In this document: in pieces, positions 9,077 through 17,934 of the stretch
Layout: each line of letters starts with the position of its first letter
How positions within the stretch are numbered: the stretch's first letter is position 1
Assembly (NCBI GenBank): GCA_902800495.1
Contig: CADCET010000019.1
Span: 1 to 47,251, forward strand
Source of the DNA: an uncultured Prevotellaceae bacterium
GTDB taxonomy: Bacteria > Bacteroidota > Bacteroidia > Bacteroidales > Bacteroidaceae
DNA: 47,251 bases
Reading direction: 5' to 3'
The notes under the pieces: generated by a model
Database searches by the model: none
What the model saw: the letters and a program-made list of their open reading frames with translations, nothing else
What the model was told of the DNA's origin: nothing
Program-made: the position numbers and the translations under genes

Positions 9077-9482
9077 CCGCCAGCTTGCCGTCGCGCCTGA
9101 CAAGCGTTAGGCGGAACAGTCCCTCGTCGGCTATGCGCGGAGCAGAATGGATGCTGTCGTCAACAACAAAGTGGCTGACGCTGACGCTGACAGAAGCTGT
9201 CGTGTCGTTGGTCCAATAGAAGTCGTCAACTACGATAACGGCACCCTCCTGCTGAGCGTTATAGAGGTCGACAACAGCCTGCGTAACATTCGAAGCCGCA
9301 TACCGCAGCCACTTCTCTGACTCGGGCGTCGCCAGTTTGAGCGCACGTTCGTAGTCGTAGTTGAAGTATGCCTGTGCAAAGTCAGCTGCCGTCGTCTGAA
9401 CCTCCTCGTCAAGGGCTGTAGCGCTGGGCTTACATGATGCAAGCAGCAGGGCTGCTGCCGTCAGAATATACAAGATCCTCAT
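9030..9482 (-). CDS. Small lipoprotein of unknown function
   Basis: 150 residues with a lipoprotein signal (ALLLASC, Cys17). The mature domain pattern (AADFAQAYFNYDYERALKLATPESEKWLRY, then alternating strands such as AVIVVDDFYWTNDTTASVSVSV) looks like a SnoaL/DUF4878-like cystatin or NTF2-type lumazine-binding fold, which is inference from pattern only. It is convergent with tamL and overlaps its last 47 bp, and it has its own promoter. Confidence 0.75.
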   Translation of the reverse strand: MRILYILTAAALLLASCKPSATALDEEVQTTAADFAQAYFNYDYERALKLATPESEKWLRYAASNVTQAVVDLYNAQQEGAVIVVDDFYWTNDTTASVSVSVSHFVVDDSIHSAPRIADEGLFRLTLVRRDGKLAVRMAGPLRNETQSRD

Positions 9483-9504
9483 GTCTTTAAGTCTTAATAA
9501 AGTA

Positions 9505-9512
9505 CAAAGGTA
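9505..9512 (-). promoter_or_regulatory. TACCTTTG promoter box of the small lipoprotein
   Basis: On the minus strand TACCTTTG lies 22 nt before the ATG at 9482. Confidence 0.65.
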
Positions 9513-9517
9513 GGCAA

Positions 9518-9553
9518 TAATTCACAATTCGCAACTCACAATTCACAATTATT
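9518..9553 (+). repeat. Degenerate AATTCACAATT repeat
   Basis: Three imperfect copies of an AATTCACAATT-like unit fill the space between the divergent promoters at 9505 and 9557. Confidence 0.65.
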
Positions 9554-9556
9554 TTG

Positions 9557-9564
9557 TAATTTTG
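9557..9564 (+). promoter_or_regulatory. TAATTTTG promoter box of the metallo-hydrolase
   Basis: A consensus -7 box 20 nt before the ATG at 9584. Confidence 0.65.
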
Positions 9565-9583
9565 CAGAAAATAACAACTAAAT

Positions 9584-10387
9584 ATGCTGAAATTTATATC
9601 CTTTGGGAGCGGTAGCAGCGGCAATTGCTACTACCTCTACACCGAAACGGATGGCCTGATAATAGATATTGGAGTAGGAATAAGAACGCTGAAGAAGCAT
9701 TTCAGGGACTACGGCCTCAGCCTGAGTTCCATTCATTATGTGCTTATTACCCACGACCACGCCGACCACATCAAGTCTGTCGGCAGCATCAGCCATGAAT
9801 ACCACCTGCCTATCTACGCCACGAAAAACGTACATGACGGCATTGACCGCAACTACTGCGTAGCCCGCAAACTGCCTGCTCAGATGAAACGATACATCGT
9901 GCCGGGCGAACCTATGCAGTTGGGCAGCTTCCACGTCACACCCTTTGGCGTACCACACGATGCCACCGAGAACGTCGGCTTTCAGGTAGAGGCGGAGGGT
10001 GTCACTTTCTGTATCATCACCGATGCAGGCTGCGTCACCGACGAGATGAAAGATTACATCACTCGTGCCGACTACCTCGTCATCGAGGCTAACCACGACG
10101 TCGAGATGCTGCAGAACGGCCCTTATGCACCACACCTCAAGGTGCGTATACAAAGTCCCACAGGTCACCTCAGCAACCACGACTGTGGCGTGGCCATCGC
10201 CGAAAACATGAAGGAAGGATTGAAGCACGTCTGGCTCTGCCACCTCAGCGAGGAAAACAACCATCCCGAACTGGCACGAAAGACGGTCGAGAGCGTTCTC
10301 AGAGGCTATGGCATCATCGTTGGCAAGGATGTAGAGTTGGAAGTACTGAAGCGCAAGACGCCAACAGGCGTCTACGAACTGCGGTAG
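9584..10387 (+). CDS. YycJ/WalJ-like MBL-fold metallo-hydrolase
   Basis: 267 residues of metallo-beta-lactamase fold. The metal-binding motif THDHADH is at residues 56-62, preceded by FGSGSSGNCYYL, which is the typical opening of the YycJ subfamily. Further ligands are expected in PHDATE (about 125-131), DAGCVT (about 147-152) and the final CHLSEENN region. YycJ-type proteins act as DNA exonucleases or in coordination of cell-wall division in other phyla; the substrate here is not determinable. The gene stands alone between the promoter at 9557 and the convergent tRNA cluster. Confidence 0.85.
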   Translation: MLKFISFGSGSSGNCYYLYTETDGLIIDIGVGIRTLKKHFRDYGLSLSSIHYVLITHDHADHIKSVGSISHEYHLPIYATKNVHDGIDRNYCVARKLPAQMKRYIVPGEPMQLGSFHVTPFGVPHDATENVGFQVEAEGVTFCIITDAGCVTDEMKDYITRADYLVIEANHDVEMLQNGPYAPHLKVRIQSPTGHLSNHDCGVAIAENMKEGLKHVWLCHLSEENNHPELARKTVESVLRGYGIIVGKDVELEVLKRKTPTGVYELR

Positions 10388-10401
10388 GCACACGGCAAAA
10401 G

Positions 10402-10472
10402 AGCGGGATACGGGAATCGAACCCGCCTCCCAGGCTTGGGAAGCCCGTGCACTACCGATGTGCTAATCCCGC
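10402..10472 (-). tRNA. tRNA-Gly (anticodon CCC)
   Basis: Folds as a cloverleaf of 71 nt: 7-bp acceptor GCGGGAT/ATCCCGC, D arm GCAC..GTGC, anticodon stem CGGGC/GCCTG with loop TTCCCAA (anticodon CCC), T arm with GGTTCGATTCC. CCA is not encoded. It is the last tRNA of the minus-strand cluster. Confidence 0.93.
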
Positions 10473-10502
10473 TTGAATAAAATTTCTGATTGTCCTTTCT
10501 TG

Positions 10503-10575
<73 letters not shown>

Positions 10576-10599
10576 AACCCACAATATGTTTAACCTTTG

Positions 10600-10672
10600 T
10601 ACACCCGCAGGGGCTCGAACCCTGGACACCCTGATTAAGAGTCAGGTGCTCTACCAACTGAGCTACGGGTGC
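10600..10672 (-). tRNA. tRNA-Lys (anticodon CTT), copy 2 of 2
   Basis: 73-nt cloverleaf with acceptor GCACCCG/CGGGTGT, anticodon stem CCTGA/TCAGG and loop CTCTTAA (anticodon CTT). Identical to the copy at 10699-10771. Confidence 0.94.
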
Positions 10673-10698
10673 ATCGCAAACACGTTTTTTCTCTCTTG

Positions 10699-10771
10699 TA
10701 CACCCGCAGGGGCTCGAACCCTGGACACCCTGATTAAGAGTCAGGTGCTCTACCAACTGAGCTACGGGTGC
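10699..10771 (-). tRNA. tRNA-Lys (anticodon CTT), copy 1 of 2
   Basis: First tRNA of the cluster, identical to the next one (10600-10672), with a 26-nt spacer between them. The pair looks like a recent tandem duplication. Confidence 0.94.
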
Positions 10772-10793
10772 ATCGTTTTGCGATTTGCGGGTG

Positions 10794-10825
10794 CAAAGGT
10801 ACACATTTTATTTGAAGTGACCAAA
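10794..10825 (-). promoter_or_regulatory. Promoter of the tRNA cluster
   Basis: On the minus strand a TTTG (10825-10822) is followed after 20 bp by TACCTTTG (10801-10794), a full Bacteroidetes promoter, 22 nt before the first tRNA. Confidence 0.75.
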
Positions 10826-10913
10826 CTTTTCTCCGTTTTTCTTTAAAAAAAATGATGACAACAGAGACAACAGAGAAAATTACAACAGAAAAAACGAAAG
10901 AAATCCTTCGATT

Positions 10914-11219
10914 TTATTTTGCAGCTTCATATTTCCCGGTTCCTTTACAGGCTCCACAGGTGTATTTGCCGTCGGCACTCTTCCCGACGCCTGAACAGAC
11001 GGGACACTTGCCGGCTGCTTTGAGCTGTTCTTTCTCTTTTTCAACTTTCTTGGCGTAAGAACCCTTATTGCCAGCGCCGCCGGGCGTTGACTTGCTGACG
11101 CCATTGTAGATGTCTGAGGCTACCATCGGGCTGACAAGCTCCTCGACAACAGTAGAACAGGCTGCCATGCCAAACACATAGCAGCCTGCTACAAAGAGTT
11201 TAATAATCGAACGTCCCAT
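10914..11219 (-). CDS. Small lipoprotein-like protein with DnaJ-type CxxCxGxG pairs
   Basis: The ATG at 11219 gives 101 residues starting MGRSIIKLFVAGCYVFGMAACS, a lipoprotein-like signal with lipobox GMAAC. A longer frame upstream lies inside purM and is less likely. The C-terminal part holds two Cys pairs, CPVCSGVG and CGACKGTG, the DnaJ zinc-finger pattern, separated by SADGKYT. The middle segment is charged (VEKEKEQLKAAG). It overlaps the end of purM by 20 bp and is the last gene of the phoH-purC-menG-aroE operon. Function unknown; a redox or chaperone role in the envelope would be speculation. Confidence 0.7.
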   Translation of the reverse strand: MGRSIIKLFVAGCYVFGMAACSTVVEELVSPMVASDIYNGVSKSTPGGAGNKGSYAKKVEKEKEQLKAAGKCPVCSGVGKSADGKYTCGACKGTGKYEAAK

Positions 11220-12363
11220 ATTCGCTCTTGATGGTGAGTGAGCGCTTACCTTCTTCAATATGTCCAACCACCTGGGCGTCGATGTTGAACGACTTGGAGA
11301 TGGCGATCACTTGTTCGGCCACTTCGGGACGGACGTAGATTTCCATACGGTGTCCCATGTTGAACACTTGATACATCTCGCGCCAGTTGGTGCCTGAGCA
11401 TTCGTGGATGGCACGGAAGAGCGGTGGAACGGGGAACATGTTGTCCTTGACGACGCGGCAATTGTCGCCGACGAAGTGAAGAACCTTGGTCTGGGCGCCA
11501 CCCGTACAATGAACCATACCGTGAATCTCGGGGCGCAGCTGGTCGAGCAGGCGCTTGATGACGGGAGCGTAGGTGCGAGTGGGTGAGAGGACGAGCTGCC
11601 CTGCGTCGACGGGAGAGCCGTCGACAGCATCCGTCAGCTTGTACTTGCCGCTGTAGACGAGGTCGTCGGGGACGGCGTGGTCGTAGCTCTCAGGATACTG
11701 CTCTGCCAAGTATTTGGCAAAGACATCGTGGCGGGCGCTTGTCAGACCGTTGGAACCCATACCACCGTTATACCGTTTCTCGTAGGTGGCCTGTCCTGTT
11801 GAGGAGAGTCCGACGATGACGTCGCCCGGGCGGATGTTGGCATTGTCGATGACGTCGCTGCGACGCATGCGGCAAGTGACGGTAGAGTCGACGATGATGG
11901 TACGTACAAGGTCGCCCACGTCGGCGGTCTCGCCTCCGGTGGGGTAGATGCCGATGCCCATCTCGCGCAGTTCCTGCAGCAGTTCGTCGGTGCCGTTGAT
12001 GATGGCCGAGATGACCTCGCCAGGGACGAGCATCTTATTGCGCCCGATAGTTGACGAGACTAGAATGTTGTCGACAGCGCCCACACAGAGCAAATCGTCG
12101 GTGTTCATGACGATGGCGTCCTGGGCAATGCCCTTCCATACGCTGAGGTCGCCCGTCTCGCGCCAGTACATATAGGCCAACGACGACTTCGTGCCGGCAC
12201 CGTCGGCATGCATGATGTTGCAGTATTCCGGGTCGCCGCCCAAGATGTCGGGAATAATCTTACAGAAGGCCTGTGGATAAAGACCTTTATCGATGTTCTT
12301 GATGGCGGCGTGTACGTCCTCCTTGGCGGCACTCACGCCACGTTGCATGTATCTGTTGTCCAT
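11200..12363 (-). CDS. purM: Phosphoribosylaminoimidazole synthetase (AIR synthase)
   Basis: About 387 residues of the PurM fold: N-terminal region with GDPEYCNIMHADGAGTKS and AQDAIVMNTDDLLCVGA, the Gly-rich GIYPTGGETADVGDLV, and a C-terminal AIRS_C domain (GMVHCTGGAQTKVL, VFNMGHRMEIYV). It is the Bacteroidetes-type AIR synthase-related protein converting FGAM to AIR with ATP in purine biosynthesis. purC, another enzyme of the pathway, is five genes upstream in the same operon. A GTG directly precedes the ATG at 12363. It follows lemA by 6 bp. Confidence 0.88.
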   Translation of the reverse strand: MDNRYMQRGVSAAKEDVHAAIKNIDKGLYPQAFCKIIPDILGGDPEYCNIMHADGAGTKSSLAYMYWRETGDLSVWKGIAQDAIVMNTDDLLCVGAVDNILVSSTIGRNKMLVPGEVISAIINGTDELLQELREMGIGIYPTGGETADVGDLVRTIIVDSTVTCRMRRSDVIDNANIRPGDVIVGLSSTGQATYEKRYNGGMGSNGLTSARHDVFAKYLAEQYPESYDHAVPDDLVYSGKYKLTDAVDGSPVDAGQLVLSPTRTYAPVIKRLLDQLRPEIHGMVHCTGGAQTKVLHFVGDNCRVVKDNMFPVPPLFRAIHECSGTNWREMYQVFNMGHRMEIYVRPEVAEQVIAISKSFNIDAQVVGHIEEGKRSLTIKSEYGTFDY

Positions 12364-12369
12364 CACCGT

Positions 12370-12957
12370 TTAGAATTTAACTTTGGGAGCACTCTCGGCA
12401 CCAGCTTCAGCCTCGAACTTGCTCATCTTGTCGAAACCAAAGATACCAGCCAAGATGTTTTTGGGGAACGAGCGGATGACGACATTGTAATCCTGAACGA
12501 CGGCATTGAACTTGTTGCGAGCCTCGTTGATGCGGTTCTCGGTACCTTCTAACTGTGCCTGCAAATCCTTGAAGTTCTCGTTAGCCTTCAGGTCGGGATA
12601 GTTCTCCTGGACGGCAATTAGTCGACCCAGAGCAGCACCCAGCTCGCCCTGTGCCTTCTGGTATTCCTGCAGTTTCTCAGGTGTCAGATTGGTGGGGTCG
12701 AGGGTAATCTGCGTGGCCTTGGCGCGTGCGTTGACCACAGCCTCGAACGTTCCCTTCTCATGCTCGGCATAGCCCTTGACAACCTCTACCAGGTTGGGGA
12801 TAAGGTCGGCACGACGCTGATAGGCCGACTGTACGTTAGCCAGAGCGGTGGTAGCGTTCTCCTGTTCGCTCACCATTGAGTTGTAAGCACTGGCAGCCCA
12901 CATGGCGATAACGACCACAGCTGCAATAATTCCGATGGTTCCTTTTGTCAGTTTCAT
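12370..12957 (-). CDS. lemA: LemA family protein
   Basis: 195 residues: an N-terminal membrane anchor (about 7-27), then the LemA coiled helical domain with the family signature YQRRADLIPNLVEVVKGYAEHE, followed by NYPDLKANENF and ENRINEARNKFNAVVQDYN. LemA proteins are anchored with most of the chain outside the cytoplasm and regularly occur next to TPM-domain proteins, as here (58 bp after the TPM gene). Molecular function unknown. Confidence 0.92.
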   Translation of the reverse strand: MKLTKGTIGIIAAVVVIAMWAASAYNSMVSEQENATTALANVQSAYQRRADLIPNLVEVVKGYAEHEKGTFEAVVNARAKATQITLDPTNLTPEKLQEYQKAQGELGAALGRLIAVQENYPDLKANENFKDLQAQLEGTENRINEARNKFNAVVQDYNVVIRSFPKNILAGIFGFDKMSKFEAEAGAESAPKVKF

Positions 12958-13015
12958 CTTTTCTTATGTTTATTGGTTAATACTTTTTTCTGTCTTTCTT
13001 TTTGGGGCCTTTCCG

Positions 13016-14311
13016 TTACCAGCTCGACGTGGCACCACCGCCACCAGAGCTGCCTCCGCCGAAGCTACCTCCGCTGAAGCCTCCACCGCCTCCGCTGAAG
13101 CCACCTCCACCGCCGCCGAAGCCTCCGCCACTTGTGACAACAAAGGCAGCCTGCTCAACGAATGGGTTGGCGGCCAGCGCTGCTCCTGCGTTCATCATAC
13201 CATAGCGGCGGGCTATGTAGAGGAAGAAAAGAACCCAGAAGGCGGTAGTAATTCCGTAGATGGGCATAGACCCCAAATCGTCGTCAGCCTGCGTGGTGAC
13301 TAATGGCGACATCACGGGCATCTCCTTGTGCCGTAGCAGGTTGTAGACGGCCTGCGTCAGGTAGAGCATACCGCTGTCGGGCATCTCGGCCTTCATGCTC
13401 GGCACTAAATACTCGCTCTGCAGTCGCGAACACTCGGCATCTGTAAGGTCGGCCTCTAACGAACGGCCGGTATGGGTGCGGAACAAGTGGTCGCCGTAGG
13501 CCAGCACCATCACCAGTCCGCGGTCGTTCTTGCCTACGTGGTAGGTGTCGAAGATGTCCTGGGCAAAGCGGAAGATGTCCTGGTTCTCTACGTGGTTGAC
13601 GATGGCAACGACCGACTCGATGTCTAAGCTGTCGTCCATCTCCTTGAGGATGGCGTTCAGCTTCTGCTCTGTCTCTGCCGTCACAATGCCGTCGGGGTTC
13701 GACACGTAGCGCGATGCGTCCTCAAAGTGTGGCATGGGTATTTCCGTAGCCGTCCACACTTTCTCCTGAACCTCCTCCATAAGTGCCATTGACTTGTCGT
13801 CCTGAGGTTCATCCATCGCCGCCAATGAGTAGCTACAGCATGCGAACTGCGTGAGGACACCTGCTGCGATGAGTTTCTTCCAATAGCCCTTGTAGGCAAA
13901 CACCTTGGCCGTCCGCGCTTTCCATTCTTCCTGGATGGTCTTGCACTCTTCCAGGAATTTCTCCTTGTTCTCCTCGTACATGGCCGAATACTCCTTCTTG
14001 GCAGCCTTCGTGCCTGTGAGCATGACTTGTTTACGGGTTTCAAAGGATAGTTCCATCTGATGTGTGGCCTCGTTATATTGGTCGGCCAACTGCTGGATGG
14101 CCTGTTTGCGCTCGCCTAACAGTCTGCGTTGCTCTGCGCGGTTCTTCTTGTCTGTCAGCAGTCCGCTGGCTATCAGGGTGCCGAAGGTGCCACTATATAT
14201 ATAAGGTAGTAGCTCGGCGATGGCTTTGTCGGCGCCGATGATGTGTGGCAGGAACATCGCCAAGATGGTGGCGACGGCCCCTAACATGATTTTCGTTGCT
14301 TTGTTGTTCAT
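13016..14311 (-). CDS. TPM-domain membrane protein with Gly-rich tail
   Basis: 431 residues. Two hydrophobic segments at the N-terminus (about 8-25 and 35-52) precede a charged helical region (about 55-145), another hydrophobic stretch (about 148-166), and a TPM domain (about 185-315: VSNPDGIVTAETEQKLNAIL, GVIY-like core NDRGLVMVLAYGDHLFRTHTG). A final helix (about 345-362) leads to a tail made almost only of Gly, Ser and Phe, ending GGGATSSW. TPM proteins with such tails (YgcG-like) pair with LemA. The N-terminal extension before the TPM domain is unusual, since most family members begin with a signal peptide directly before TPM. Confidence 0.85.
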   Translation of the reverse strand: MNNKATKIMLGAVATILAMFLPHIIGADKAIAELLPYIYSGTFGTLIASGLLTDKKNRAEQRRLLGERKQAIQQLADQYNEATHQMELSFETRKQVMLTGTKAAKKEYSAMYEENKEKFLEECKTIQEEWKARTAKVFAYKGYWKKLIAAGVLTQFACCSYSLAAMDEPQDDKSMALMEEVQEKVWTATEIPMPHFEDASRYVSNPDGIVTAETEQKLNAILKEMDDSLDIESVVAIVNHVENQDIFRFAQDIFDTYHVGKNDRGLVMVLAYGDHLFRTHTGRSLEADLTDAECSRLQSEYLVPSMKAEMPDSGMLYLTQAVYNLLRHKEMPVMSPLVTTQADDDLGSMPIYGITTAFWVLFFLYIARRYGMMNAGAALAANPFVEQAAFVVTSGGGFGGGGGGFSGGGGGFSGGSFGGGSSGGGGATSSW

Positions 14312-14321
14312 GCTTCAAAAG

Positions 14322-15068
14322 TTACTTCTCGTGCCAGAACTCCCACGAAGCGAATGCCTGCAGGAGCAGCATCTCAAGTCCGTTCTTCACTTCGGCGCCA
14401 TACTCGCGTCCCCGTCTCATGAACATGGTCTCGTCAGGATTGTAGATCAGGTCATAGAGAATAGTGTGGTAATCCATTGCCTCGTAGGGCAGGGGTGGGC
14501 ACTCTTCCGTGTGGGGATACATGCCGACGGGCGTGCAGTTGACGATGACGTTGTACTCCTTGACTACCTCGGGTGTAATGCTTCCGTACTGGATGGTGCC
14601 CGGACGCTCGTAGCGGCTGACGTAAACCGTCTCAAGGCCTAACGACTTCAGACCGTAGTTGATGGCTTTCGATGCGCCGCCGGTACCGAGAATCAGCGCC
14701 TTCTTGTGCCACTTCTTGTCAAGCATCGGCTCAATGCTCTGGGTGAAGCCGATGACGTCGCTGTTGTAACCTTTCAGCTTGATGTTCTTTCCCTCGTGGG
14801 AGACGCGGATGACGTTGACGGCACCGATAGCCTGAGCCTCGGGTGTGATGCTGTCGAGATACTCAATAACCTTCTCCTTGTAAGGAATGGTCACGTTGAG
14901 ACCGCGCAGGTTGATGGTTGTGTCAAGAATCTCCTGTAACTGGTCGATGCTTGAAATCTCGAAGTTCTCATACTTCGCGTTGATACCTTCGTCTGCAAAT
15001 TTCTGGTTGAAATAGCTGATTGAGAACGAATGGCCTAAAGGGTAGCCGATTAATCCATATTTATCCAT
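14322..15068 (-). CDS. aroE: Shikimate dehydrogenase
   Basis: 248 residues. The substrate site is visible as GYPLGHSFSISYFN (shikimate-binding Ser pair) and NVTIPYKEKV (catalytic Lys), and the NADPH site as LGTGGASKAI; the C-terminal NGLEMLLLQA is also typical. It reduces 3-dehydroshikimate in aromatic amino-acid synthesis. It lacks the usual extra C-terminal residues of E. coli AroE, consistent with the short Bacteroidetes form. It lies 17 bp after menG and 10 bp before the TPM gene in the operon. Confidence 0.93.
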   Translation of the reverse strand: MDKYGLIGYPLGHSFSISYFNQKFADEGINAKYENFEISSIDQLQEILDTTINLRGLNVTIPYKEKVIEYLDSITPEAQAIGAVNVIRVSHEGKNIKLKGYNSDVIGFTQSIEPMLDKKWHKKALILGTGGASKAINYGLKSLGLETVYVSRYERPGTIQYGSITPEVVKEYNVIVNCTPVGMYPHTEECPPLPYEAMDYHTILYDLIYNPDETMFMRRGREYGAEVKNGLEMLLLQAFASWEFWHEK

Positions 15069-15085
15069 AGCTTATCCTATTGAAG

Positions 15086-15820
15086 TTATTTAGTTGCAAA
15101 ATAAACGGTGCAGATTCCGAATGTCAGTCGCTCGAAGGTAGCTTCGCTGAAGCCTGCCTTCTGGAGAATGCCGACCATACGCTCGCCTTGTGGAAAGGCC
15201 TCGATGGTCTTGGTCAGATAGCTGTAGGCACTACTGTCCTTGGAAATAAGGCGTCCGTAGACAGGCAGTACCGTATGCGAATAGATGTGGAAGAGCTGCC
15301 GCATGGGGAATCGTGGCGGCGTCGTCAGTTCGACGATGCTCAGGTGCCCTCCCGGCTTTAGCACGCGGCACATCTCTTGCAGGCCGCTGTCGAGATTGGC
15401 AAAATTGCGGATGCCGAAAGCCGCCGTGACAGCATCGAAGGTGTTGTCAGCGTAGCTCAGCTGCAAACAGTCTTCCTTCTGAAAGGAAATGATAGCATCA
15501 AGTCCCGCCTCGCTGACTTTCCACCGGCCTACTTCCATCATGCCTTCGCTGATGTCGGTGGCTTCGAGGTGCTGAGGTTGCAACATGTGAGCCGCTAAGA
15601 TGGCAAAGTCACCCGTACCGGTAGCGATGTCAAGCATTGTCTTTGGCTGGTAGGGTGCTAACAGGCTGATGGCCCGTCGGCGCCAACGGCGGTCGATGTT
15701 CCACGACAGACGGTGATTCAGCGTGTCGTAGGTGGGCGCTATGTTGTTGAACATCTGCTCCACCTGACCCGCCTTCTCGCCGTCGTTGTAGGGCTTTATC
15801 TTTTCCTGGTCGTAAGACAT
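15086..15820 (-). CDS. menG: Demethylmenaquinone methyltransferase
   Basis: I choose the ATG at 15820 ([13 protein letters not shown]), giving 244 residues, because the 20 extra residues of a longer frame are only a translation of the tandem repeat at 15821-15880 (a PIGLIS-type pattern). Motifs: [12 protein letters not shown] (SAM motif I), [20 protein letters not shown] and [15 protein letters not shown], all characteristic of UbiE/MenG. It C-methylates demethylmenaquinone in the last step of menaquinone synthesis, fitting an anaerobe with fumarate respiration. Confidence 0.92.
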   Translation of the reverse strand: MSYDQEKIKPYNDGEKAGQVEQMFNNIAPTYDTLNHRLSWNIDRRWRRRAISLLAPYQPKTMLDIATGTGDFAILAAHMLQPQHLEATDISEGMMEVGRWKVSEAGLDAIISFQKEDCLQLSYADNTFDAVTAAFGIRNFANLDSGLQEMCRVLKPGGHLSIVELTTPPRFPMRQLFHIYSHTVLPVYGRLISKDSSAYSYLTKTIEAFPQGERMVGILQKAGFSEATFERLTFGICTVYFATK

Positions 15821-15880
15821 GGGACTTATAAGACTTATGAGACCTATAGGACTTATAGGACCTATAGGACTAATAGGCAA
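15821..15880 (-). repeat. Degenerate ~10-bp tandem repeat between purC and menG
   Basis: Six imperfect copies of a 10-nt unit (GGACTTATAG / GGACCTATAG) fill exactly the gap between the purC stop and the menG ATG. Confidence 0.8.
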
Positions 15881-16828
15881 TTATCTGGTTTTGAGCCACT
15901 TGCTGACGTTTTGTTCAATACGCTTGGCGATGTCCTCATCGCTGGTCTCGCGCTGGAATTTCTCGCCCACGATGTGCTCGTACAGCTCAATATAGCGCTC
16001 TGACACGCTCTCGGCATATTCGTCAGTAATCTCGGGCATCACCTGTCCTGGCTCGTTCATGAAGTCGTGCTCAATGAGCCACTGGCGAACGAACTCTTTC
16101 GACAACTGGCGCTGGGGCTCGCCTTTAGCCAGCTTCTCCTCGTAGCCGTCGGCATAGAAGTAACGGCTGGAGTCGGGCGTGTGAATCTCGTCGATGAGAA
16201 TGACCTTGCCGTCGCGCTTGCCAAACTCATACTTCGTATCGACGAGAATGAGGCCGCGCTTAGCGGCAATCTCCTGTCCACGGGCGAAGATCTTGCGTGT
16301 GTAGTCCTCCATCACAGCATAGTCCTCTGCTGAGACGAGTCCCTGGGCAATGATTTCCTCCTTCGAGATGTTCATATCGTGACCCTCGTCGGCCTTGGTG
16401 GTCGGTGTGATGATTGGCTCGGGGAAACGTTCGTTCTCCTTCATACCGTCAGGCAGCTTCACGCCGCACAGCTCTCTGCAACCGTTCTTGTACTCGCGCC
16501 AGGCGGAGCCAGTCAGAATGGAGCGGATAATCATCTCGACGCGGAACCCTTCGCACTTCAGACCAACGGTCACCATCGGGTCGGGCGTAGCCAACTTCCA
16601 GTTAGGGCAGATGTCGGTTGTAGCATCCAGAAATTTGGCAGCTATCTGGTTCAGCACCTGACCCTTGAACGGTATACCTTTAGGCAGAACGACGTCGAAC
16701 GCAGAGATGCGGTCGGTGGCCACCATTACCATCAGATCGTCGTTGATGTTGTACACGTCACGGACTTTACCGTGATAAACACTCTTCTGTCCCTCGAAGT
16801 GGAACTCAGTCTTTGTTAATGCTTTCAT
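15881..16828 (-). CDS. purC: SAICAR synthetase
   Basis: 315 residues. The opening [29 protein letters not shown] and the later [11 protein letters not shown] and [14 protein letters not shown] are the SAICAR synthetase signatures. It joins CAIR to aspartate with ATP in purine synthesis. The length fits the larger (yeast-like) class rather than the ~240-residue E. coli type. The start overlaps the end of phoH by 23 bp, indicating tight coupling. Confidence 0.95.
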   Translation of the reverse strand: MKALTKTEFHFEGQKSVYHGKVRDVYNINDDLMVMVATDRISAFDVVLPKGIPFKGQVLNQIAAKFLDATTDICPNWKLATPDPMVTVGLKCEGFRVEMIIRSILTGSAWREYKNGCRELCGVKLPDGMKENERFPEPIITPTTKADEGHDMNISKEEIIAQGLVSAEDYAVMEDYTRKIFARGQEIAAKRGLILVDTKYEFGKRDGKVILIDEIHTPDSSRYFYADGYEEKLAKGEPQRQLSKEFVRQWLIEHDFMNEPGQVMPEITDEYAESVSERYIELYEHIVGEKFQRETSDEDIAKRIEQNVSKWLKTR

Positions 16829-17774
16829 TGCTGTTATTGTATTCTTTATCGTATTGTTCGTATGCGTTGACGATGCGCGTCACTAACTTGTGGCGAACGA
16901 TGTCGCGACGGTCGAGATTGACGACACCGATGCCCTCCACATTATTTAATATATGCAGGGCCTCGATGAGTCCCGATTTCTGCGAACGCGGCAGGTCAAT
17001 CTGTGTCATGTCGCCCGTAATCACCATCTTGGTGTTCCAGCCCATGCGGGTCAGGAACATCCGTATTTGCGCTGGTGTCGTGTTCTGGGCCTCGTCGAGA
17101 ATGACTACTGCGTCTGACAGCGTGCGTCCACGCATGAAGGCAAGTGGTGCTATCTGTATAATATGCTTCTCCATCATGTCTTGCAGCTTCACTTGCGGCA
17201 ACATATCCTCCAGCGCGTCGTACAGCGGTTGCAGGTAGGGGTCGATCTTGTCCTTCATGTCGCCAGGAAGGAACCCCAATTTCTCACCAGCCTCTACTGC
17301 TGGTCTCGACAGGATAATCTTCTTGGCTGTCTTATCCTTCAGCGCCTTCACAGCCAAAGCTATTGACAGATAGGTTTTTCCTGTTCCCGCAGGACCTACG
17401 GCAAACACCATATCGTTCTGCTTGAATGCTTCAATCAGCCGCTGCTGGTTTTCGGAACGGGCCTTGATAGGACGCCCCGACATCGAGTAGACCACTACAT
17501 CGTCGGGCACTTCCTTAGAACGCCCTCCGCGGATAATGTCGAGTATGTCTTCTTCGCGTAATGAATTGAATTTCAGGACATGGCGGCGTATGGCCTCAAT
17601 ATTTTCTTCGAAAGCTGCCATTTGCTCTTCGTCGCCTAAGACGCGGATGACATTGTCGCGTGCCACGATGCGTAACTTCGGAAACAGCGACCTGATGATT
17701 TGCAGATGACTGTTGCCTACACCATAAAACACGACGGTGTCAATGTCTTCAAGTACAATATGCTTCTCTATCAA
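16806..17774 (-). CDS. phoH: PhoH family ATPase
   Basis: The most likely start is the TTG at 17774, because the conserved [11 protein letters not shown] begins there and the promoter overlaps the upstream codons; this gives about 322 residues. The N-terminal part is a KH-like RNA-binding segment ([19 protein letters not shown]); the ATPase domain has Walker A GPAGTGKT, Walker [10 protein letters not shown] and the sensor region [13 protein letters not shown]. PhoH-like proteins (PhoH1/YbeZ type) associate with ribosome or RNA maturation. First gene of the operon that runs to 10914. Confidence 0.88.
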   Translation of the reverse strand: MIEKHIVLEDIDTVVFYGVGNSHLQIIRSLFPKLRIVARDNVIRVLGDEEQMAAFEENIEAIRRHVLKFNSLREEDILDIIRGGRSKEVPDDVVVYSMSGRPIKARSENQQRLIEAFKQNDMVFAVGPAGTGKTYLSIALAVKALKDKTAKKIILSRPAVEAGEKLGFLPGDMKDKIDPYLQPLYDALEDMLPQVKLQDMMEKHIIQIAPLAFMRGRTLSDAVVILDEAQNTTPAQIRMFLTRMGWNTKMVITGDMTQIDLPRSQKSGLIEALHILNNVEGIGVVNLDRRDIVRHKLVTRIVNAYEQYDKEYNNSNESINKD

Positions 17775-17802
17775 TCTGTATACAAATTTGTAATTTGCTT
17801 GC

Positions 17803-17810
17803 AAAGTTAC
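17803..17810 (-). promoter_or_regulatory. TAACTTTG promoter box of the phoH-purM operon
   Basis: A minus-strand -7 box about 30 nt before the TTG start. A second TAACTTTG at 17884-17891 on the same strand could be an alternative upstream promoter. Confidence 0.55.
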
Positions 17811-17904
17811 GAAAAGTCGAGAGCAAAACAAAAGAATTCATTCTTTTTTTAGCCGAGACGGAGTAACTTCGTCGATTTTTCGGCAAAGTTACGAAAAAAA
17901 ATTG

Positions 17905-17912
17905 TATCTTTG
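17905..17912 (+). promoter_or_regulatory. TATCTTTG promoter box of the DUF5715 gene
   Basis: Consensus box 22 nt before the ATG at 17935, divergent from the phoH promoter. Confidence 0.65.
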
Positions 17913-17934
17913 CACCCGAAATGGATTTTTTTTG

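Noticed and set aside
15821-15880. 20 additional N-terminal residues of menG
   Set aside because: They are only a translation of the tandem repeat and are not expected in UbiE/MenG proteins.
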